Of a stretch of 64,000 nucleotides of DNA, positions 52,001 through 61,000 are shown in pieces. This DNA is from UBA1219 sp045601425. GTDB lineage: Bacteria; Bacteroidota; Bacteroidia; Bacteroidales; P3. The notes under the pieces were generated by a model. The model was given only the letters and a program-made list of their open reading frames with translations, ran no database searches and was not told where the DNA came from. The stretch is taken from NCBI GenBank assembly GCA_045601425.1, contig JAZRZP010000043.1:1-64000 (forward strand). The letters are read 5' to 3'. The stretch's first letter is position 1. Each line of letters starts with the position of its first letter. Position numbers and translations under genes: made by a program.

Positions 52001-55000
52001 ATGAGCCAGTTCACCAACTGGGAAGGAATAGGAACAGGAATGTCCCCCTTCAAGGGCAACTTCGACGGCGGCGGTCATGCAATACGCAACCTTACAATAA
52101 ATACCTCCAGCGGTTACAAGGGACTTTTCGGATATGTCAAGGGTGCTTCCACATCCAGCAAAGTCAAAATACACGACTTCACCATCACGGGTTCGGTAAC
52201 GGCTGGTGACACCTCGGCTGCAGTCTGCGGTTATGCTACATATACCGATTTCTACAACATCGTTGACAGTGCTACTGTAAGTGGTTCGAAGGCTTACCAC
52301 GGCGGTATATGCGGTTTCGCATATTATTATGTGAATTTCGACAGTTGTTTCAACCACGGTACCGTGCAAGGTACTTACAATGTCGGCGGTATAGTAGGTT
52401 ACCATTATTATTACTCGAACATGGCTCACTGCGGCAATACCGCAAATATTACCGGCACAAGCTACAATGTCGGAGGTTTGGCCGGATATTTCTATACCGG
52501 TGTAAATGGCACTACTTACAAAATTGATACATGTTTCAATACCGGTGCCGTTTCCGGTACTTACCAGACCGGTGGTTTGATTGGATATGCATACTACGCA
52601 AAATTCTACGGTTGCGAAAACCGTGGAGCCGTATCAGGTTCATACTATGTTGGTGGTATTACCGGTTACCAAAATTATTACGGTGCAATGGAAAATTGCC
52701 GCAACTATGGAAAAGTAACCGGCACGAGCTATTATGTCGCTGGTCTTGCTGGATATGTATATTATCAGTACAACAATTCATATCCTACTTGCCGTTTCTA
52801 CAGATGCGAAAACTATGGTGATGTGTCGGGTACGTACGGTGTCGGCGGTCTGCTTGGCTATACCTACTATTATGTGAAGACGCTCAGCTGCACAAACTAT
52901 GGTGATGTGCGTGCTACATCGGCAACTTTAAGCGGTGGAGCCGGCGGTCTTGTCGGATACCATAATTATTACAGCAGTATCGACAGCTGCGTGAACTACG
53001 GTGATGTTTCGGCAGCCTGCTATTCTGCAGGTGGTATCACATCAATGAACTATCAATATAGTACCATTGCCAATACAGACAACTACGGAAATGTAACGAA
53101 CACTTATTCGACTACAAGCTACACAAGCTACTACTATGGTACGGGTGGCATCGCAGGTGCCAACTACTACAGTTCAGCAACGGCAGCCGATTCCAATACA
53201 ATCAAGAATTGCAACAACTACGGAGACATAAAGTCTTCGTCATATCTTACCGGTGGTATTGTCGGTCAGACCTATTACTATGGTTGGGTAAACAACTGCC
53301 GCAACTACGGCAATGTGGAAGGTTCCTATTATACCGGTGGTATAATAGGTTTCAACCGTGGTTCTACAAGCACCACCCTGAATTATGGCCCGCATGTGGT
53401 CAAGTGTGCCAATGCAGGTGATGTGAAAGGTACTTACTATGTCGGCGGTATCGCCGGCTACAACGGCTACTCAAGTTCTTCCTACTATTCGTATGTAGAG
53501 AAGTCCGTGAACGTGGGCAGGGTGGACGGGACCTACTATGTCGGAGGTATAGCAGGCTACAGTTATGGCTCAAGCTCAAGCTACATGAGCAGCGTGGAAG
53601 GCTGTCTGAATGCAGGTATCGTAAACGCTTCCACCAACTATGCAGGCGGTATCGTCGGCTACAATTACGGCACCTATTCTTATTTGCGTTATTGCCTCAA
53701 CGTTGGCAACGTAATCACCCCTGGTACTTACAAGGGTGCCGTGAATGGTTATAATTACTCTCCTACTTCCTGCTATTTCGACACTCTGATGTGTCCGCTT
53801 CAGTATTACTACTACGGAAGTTCGGCAACCACTACAACGGGTAAGAGAACCTCGGCCCTCACCGATGGCACTTTCAACCCGAGTTCGACTTATTTCACTG
53901 CAACGCCAGGTCTCTATCCGCGTCCAACGGCCATAGCAAATGATCCTATAGCAATACTGGCAGCAACTCCGGTATTCCTCGACGAAACCAACCCGACCAA
54001 CCATATTGAAAACGTAAACAACTGCTTCACGGTAGGTACGGGCAACAACGTATCTTGGACTTCCGATGACCCGACAATCGCCATTGTTTCCGGCTCCGGC
54101 GGTACTCCGGTGGCACAGGGCAATGTCTTGCTCACTGCCACTAAAGACAGCTTGACAAAGGAAGTTGAACTGAGCATCGTTTCATCTCCGCTCCCCACGA
54201 CAACTACTTACTCTGCAGACATATATAATGTAGTGGCCAGACCTATCACCCCGATAACTCCGACGGTGAGCGGCTGTAGCTATTCCTCTACCGACTTGCC
54301 CGAAGGTTTGTCCATCAATCCGACAACGGGTGAGATAACCGGCGCCATATACGATACCATAACCAATGGTTCGTTTACAGTTCTGGCTGTATGCACCGGA
54401 TGCGACCTTAAGTTGGCAACCATCCACTACACCATAGTCCCCGACACCGTTTGTGCCGGAACTACGGTAACTTTGCCCGCAGGCAAGTCTTGGTACTACG
54501 ATAAGGAATACACCCGCCCCATCGTTTCCCCGACAGTCGTTGTGGATTCCTCCACGGTGTTCTATGCCCGTCCCGAAAATGTCGGTGCTGGCATCGTTAC
54601 CGACTTCCAGTACACGGGTACAACACAGCAATATCGTGTTCCTGCCGATGTCGACAGTCTCGTGTTTGAAGTTTGGGGCGCCCAAGGCGGTTACCGCTCT
54701 TATCCGGTGGCAGGTGGCAAAGGCGGTTACTCTGTTGGCAGACTTGAAAATCTTTCAGGAATCACGAATTTGTACGTCAATGTAGGCGGGTTCGGCGGTT
54801 CCAACACTTCCAGTACAGGCACCTCCGTTGTCGGAGGCTGGAACGGCGGTGGTTACCGTTACGGCTATCCCGGTGGTGGCGGTGCAACCGATATCGCCCT
54901 TCAGGGAACTTTAGCCTCCACTTCGTGGAACACTTCGGCTCACCTCTATTCCCGAATCATCGTGGCTGGCGGTGGCGGATCTTGTGGCGGCAACAGTAGT

Positions 55001-58000
55001 ACAAGCTACTTAGGTATGCAAGGTGGTGGTCAGTCTGGTGGTCTGGCAAGCAGCGGTTGCGGTACAAACCAAGGTGGCGGCAATCAGTCATATTCCGGAA
55101 CATCTGTCTCAACGACTGCCTCTACTCAGATTACAAGTGGTATGAGCACAAGTACGACAAGTTATACCTATGGCGGCTTCGGCTTCGGCGGTGCAGGACT
55201 CTATTATATGTCCGGTTATGGTGGAGCCGGTGGCGGCGGCTGGTACGGCGGCTGCGGAACTCTCCCCGATGGCTCCGGTGACGATGATAGGGGTGGTTCC
55301 GGCGGTTCCGGTTACGTGTGGACTGCAGCAACGGCTTCCAACGCTCCAAGTGGATACACTGTCTCCCCAAATTATTACCTCACCAATGCCCAGACAATAG
55401 ATGGCGCATCTCCTTTCCCAGCTCCCGATGGTACAACAGAAATCGGTCACGAAGGCAACGGCTTCGCACGCATCACTGCCTATATTGGCAAAAATGATGT
55501 TTACATCGTCAATACGCTTCCTCTCGCTTCTGCAACAATATCTGGTGATACTACCATCTGTGGTACTGGTGCAACGGCTCGCCTGAAAATAGATTTCACG
55601 GGAGTGGCTCCTTACACTTACCGCATATCCGGCGACGTTTCCGACAGAACCTCTTCGACAAGTCCGGCATACGTAAGCGTAAGTCCTTCACAACCCACAA
55701 CATACGTGGTTACTTCCATGTCCGATGCCAACAACTGTCAGGCTTTGCCGCAGAATCTCACCGGCAGAGCTGTGGTTCAGCTTTGCGGCAACTATGTGAG
55801 CTGCTCGGGTGATACAGTGGATTTGGGTGCCGGTACTTGGTACTACAACTCCGGCCTTTCCAACCCTGTCGGCTCAAGCCTCGTGGCTCCCGTATCAACT
55901 ACTACATATTACAAACAAGGCGGTCAGGCTACTGTCAATGTCTCGACACGTCCTACTGCAACTATGACAACCGGTTCCGACAGCATCTGCATCGGTCAGG
56001 GCGTGGATCTGATACTCTCTTTCACCGGTGTAGGTCCTTTCCGTTACCGCGTAACCGGTGACCAGACCGACCGTGCCTGTGCAACAGGCAGAGATACCAT
56101 TACGATTTATCCTACCGGCAGCATGATTTACAAGATTACTTATCTTGAAGATGTGTATTGCACGGGCGTTCCTGCTGGAATGACAGGCAGTTATACTGTC
56201 AACTACTGCGGCTACCCCAATATATGTGTCGGTGATACTGTAAAACTGCCTGTTGGTGACTGGTATTACGATCCGGAATATACCGATCCCGTTGATGGTG
56301 AATATGTATCTCCTTCTGTAACGACAACTTATTACAAAAAACCGCCAGATCCGGTTGATTTTGATTTCACAGGTAGTGTGCAGACATACATCGTTCCAAT
56401 TACCGCTTCAACTTTTATGCTTGAAGTCTGGGGCGCAGAAGGCGGAAAAGGATGCAATTCTACTGGGTCATTCTCCGATGGCGGAAAGGGTGGCTACTCA
56501 AGAGGCGTTTTGTCTGCACATGCAGGCGATACACTCTATGTATATGTAGGCGAAAAGGGTGAAGATGCCAAAGAATCAAGCTCTATTTACACATACTCTC
56601 CGTCGTTCAACGGTGGTGGTGCAGCAGGTATGCATAACTACTCATCGTACTATTATAATGGAGGTTCCGGTGGTGGAGCTACCGATATCCGTGTCAATTC
56701 TAATTCGTTGTTTGCAAGAGCTATCGTTGCCGGTGGTGGCGGTGGGGGCGGATATTCCACGTCATATTTCGGCGGTTACGGTGGTGGTGTTGTTGCCGGT
56801 AGCGGTTACAACCAAACGGCTGACGCTGCCAACTATGGTCAGGGCGGTACTCAGACTGCCGGTGGTACCGGTGCTACTGGTTCTTATCCTGCACAAGCTG
56901 GTTCGTTCGGCTTGGGAGGACAGGGTGGCCCTTATAGCGGTACATATACCGTGACCGGTGGCGGTGGCGGCGGCGGCGGCTGGTACGGCGGCGGCGGCGG
57001 CAAGTCCGGCAATTCTTCATCCGCTTATCCCGGTGGTGGCGGTTCTGGATATGTTTACACTGCTACAACTGCGGCGAACTATCCTTCAGGATGTCTCCTT
57101 AACAGCAGCATGTACCTGCAGAATGCATCTACCATGGCAGGAAACCAGTCTTTCACGGCTCCTGCAGGTGGCAATGAAACAGGTCATGAAGGTAACGGTT
57201 ATGCTCGTATCACTCCTATAGTACCCGCAGGTGCGACCTCAATGTTTACCGTTACCGTAAATCCTTCCCCGTCTGTAAGAGTGGTTGATACTGCAATAAA
57301 CATCTGCGGTGCACAAACTGTAGAAGTCAAAATAGTATTCAACGGTACTGCTCCGTTCACTTACCGTCTTACTGGTGATCAGACCGACCGCGTAACTTAT
57401 AACACAGTGGAGGTTGTTCAGGTTAGTCCTACTGTAAGTACTTCTTATGTAGTTACCTATATGAGAGACTTCTATTGTGAGGCAAGTTCAATCAGTGGCT
57501 TCACCGACGTCATCGTATGCAACCAGCCTCTCATCTGTAGCGGTGACACTGCAACTTTGCCGACCGGCACTTGGTACTACGACCAGAGCAAGACTCAGCA
57601 GGTAAGCGGTTCCAAGGTTGCTCCTGCACAGACTACAACTTACTATGGTGCAAACGGTACGTTTACGGTTTCTGTATATCCTGTAGCAACAGCTCGCATC
57701 AACAGCGATACGATAAATACCTGCAACAACGGTCCGGTAACTCTTACAATACATTTCACGGGAACGACTCCTTACACTTACCGTGTAACTGGCGATTTCC
57801 GCGACAGAGTTTCGAATTCTGCTACAACGCAGATTACTGTAACTCCGAATACGACAAGACAGTACAGCGTTACATCGTTCTACGACGCACACGGCTGCGA
57901 AGGCATTATCGACGTAACTCACACCACTGTCATTGTCTGCGACGAACCTATAATCTGTGCCGGCGATTATGTGGAACTGCCCGCAGGTTCGTGGTTCTAT

Positions 58001-61000
58001 GATGCTAACCTTACCAACCGGGTAACCGATAGACTCGTAGCTCCTTCCGTAACTACGATTTATCATCTCTATGCTCTCGATACCTTGGATTTCGACTACA
58101 CGGGAAGCGAAGTCGGATTTGAAGTTCCTTATGGCGTTGATTCTGTAACTATACAGGTATGGGGTGCAGAAGGCGGTGCCGGCAGGGGTTCATCTTCCAC
58201 GACTGTAGGAGGTGCAGGTGGTTTGGGCGGTTACGCCACAGGAAAACTTCCTGTACAGTTTGGAGATTCACTATATATATATGTAGGTCAGAAAGGTGAA
58301 GATGCCCCAGGCTCGTCTTCAATTTATACATACACCCCAAGCTTCAACGGTGGCGGTGCGGCAGGTATGCATAATTACACTTCATACTATTACAACGGTG
58401 GTTCCGGTGGTGGTGCAACCGATGTCCGTGTCAACTCCAACTCATTGTATGCAAGAGTTATCGTTGCCGGTGGTGGCGGTGGTGGCAGCTACTCCACTTC
58501 GTACTATGGCGGTTACGGTGGTGGTACAACCGGTGGTCACGGCTACAATAGTACCGGTGCCGATTATGGTCAGGGTGGTACGCAGTCCGCTGGAGGCAGG
58601 GGAGCGACGAGCACCTACGCAGGCGAATCCGGCTCATTTGGTGTCGGTGGTCAAGGCGGTCCTTATAACGGTACATATAGCGTAACCGGCGGCGGTGGCG
58701 GCGGCGGCGGCTGGTACGGCGGCGGCGGCGGTAAGTCTGGAAATTCTTCATCTGCTTATCCCGGTGGTGGTGGTTCCGGATATGTTTACACTGCCTCTAC
58801 TGCAACAAACTATCCTACAGGCTGTCTGCTCACAAGCGGCTACTATTTGGATAATGCCCAAGTTGTGGCTGGAAACACTTCCTTCCCATCGGTAAGCGGT
58901 TCCAACGAAACCGGACATAAGGGTGACGGTCATGCAAGATTAATCTACAAACGTTCCGGTACTTTCACGGTTTACGTAAATCCTGCCGCTACGGCTTCTA
59001 TCAAGGATACCGTCATCAATATCTGCGGCAATGAGACCGCACAGCTTGAACTCAGCTTCACCGGTACAGCTCCGTTCGTTTACCGTATCACCGGTGACCA
59101 GACCGACAGGGTAACGAGCAATAATACCGAATACATTACTGTTAATCCTGCAACAAGCCAGAATTACCAGATAACGATGATGTCCGATGCATTCTGCGAC
59201 GGTACAGTTTCAAATACGTTTGCGACTGTTATTGTCTGCGACCAGCCTATAATCTGTGCCGGCGATACTGTTGTATTGCCTTCGGCTTACACATGGTTCA
59301 GCGATGCAGCACTGACTGCTCAGCTTCCAGACAGCATCGTGGCTCCGCAGACAACAACTACATACTACCGCAACGGCGGTACTTATACGGTAACCGTAAA
59401 TCCTGTGGCAACGGCAACCCTTACCGTTGATACACTGAATATTTGCAATAGTGAATACGCAACAGCACATATCGACTTCACGGGAACGGCTCCTTTCATT
59501 TACCGTATTACTGGCGATACGAGCGATCGTATTAGCAATAATATGTCAGTTGATTTGCCGTTGCGTCCGACTTCTTCGACAATGTACGAGATTACTTCGT
59601 TCAGAGACGCCTACTGCGACGGAAACGTGCCTCTGGCCTTCCTGACGGTAATCGTATGCGATAACCCGATAATCTGTAAGGGAGATTCGGCAACTTTGCC
59701 TTCAGGGGTTTGGTTCTACGATGTTGCACGTACAATGCCTCTTGGATCCACAAAAGTTGCTCCGACTGTAAATACAACGTACTATTCCGGATTTGATACC
59801 ATCATCGAATTCCCCTACACGGGAACAGTACAGCAGTTCGTTGTTCCAGTAGGAGTAGATTCCGTGATCATGCAGGTTTGGGGTGCACAAGGTGGTAACT
59901 GTATAGGTGCCAATTCATCTGTTGTTGAAACTGGAGGTAAAGGTGGGTACTCTGAAGGAAAAATGCATGTCAATTCTGGCGATGTGCTTAATGTTTATGT
60001 GGGCGGAAGAGGTCCATCCAATATTACGGATGGCGTTGGTGTAGGAGGTTATAATGGAGGCGGTTATGGCGCCTCGACATATTCCAATGGAGGATCTTCA
60101 TATACTGCTGGTTCTGGTGGTGGAGCAACAGATATCCGTGTTAATTCCACATCGCTCTACGCAAGGGCTATCGTTGCCGGTGGCGGCGGTGGTACAGCCA
60201 ATGGCGGTAGTCAGCAGGGCCGTAATCCTGGTTGGGGCGGTGGTATAGCAGGTGGCGCAGCGTCATTGACATATACATATAGTGGTGATTATCAACATGC
60301 AATTGGTGCTACTCAAACAGCAGGAGGTGTATGGGGTGGCTATGGAAGTGGCTATACCGCGGCAGGTGCCACATATAATGGCTCTTTCGGCCAAGGAGGT
60401 AATCCTGTGAACTATGCTAGCAGCTCCAGCATGGCCTATGGTGGTGGTGGCGGTGGCTGGTATGGCGGAGCCGCAGCTGCTTGGGGACCTGGCTCCGGTG
60501 GTTCGGGATATGTTTATACCTCGGCTACAGCTGCTAACTATCCAAGCGGTTGTCTGCTTACACCTGCATATTATCTCAGCAATGCACAAACCATTGCAGG
60601 AAATACAAGTTTCATTGCTCCGGACAGTACAATGGAAACAGGTCACAGCGGTAACGGCTATGCAAGAATAACAATCAAATGTTCCAGAGGAATTACCGTT
60701 CAAGTACTTCCGACATACAGAGACACTATTTACGATACCGTATGTGCTGGCGCTGCCTACAGCCTCAACGATTCTACATACACGGAAGAAGGCATATACA
60801 CCCAGTATCTGCAGACGAGAAAAGGCTGTGACAGTACTTTGGTAATCAACCTGCATGTGAACGATACCATCCGCGATACCATCAACCCGGTAATCTGTGC
60901 GGGAGCTTCGTTCGATACCAACGGCGTACAGTACTTCTATCAGGGTCAGTACACGCAGCACCTGAGAGACAGCGTTTCGGGCTGCTTCAACAACCTTGTG

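Noticed and set aside
51761..58066. Several minus-strand frames of 140-220 codons inside the giant gene
   Set aside because: All track the periodic repeats and have no start context or family similarity; they are shadows of the plus-strand frame.
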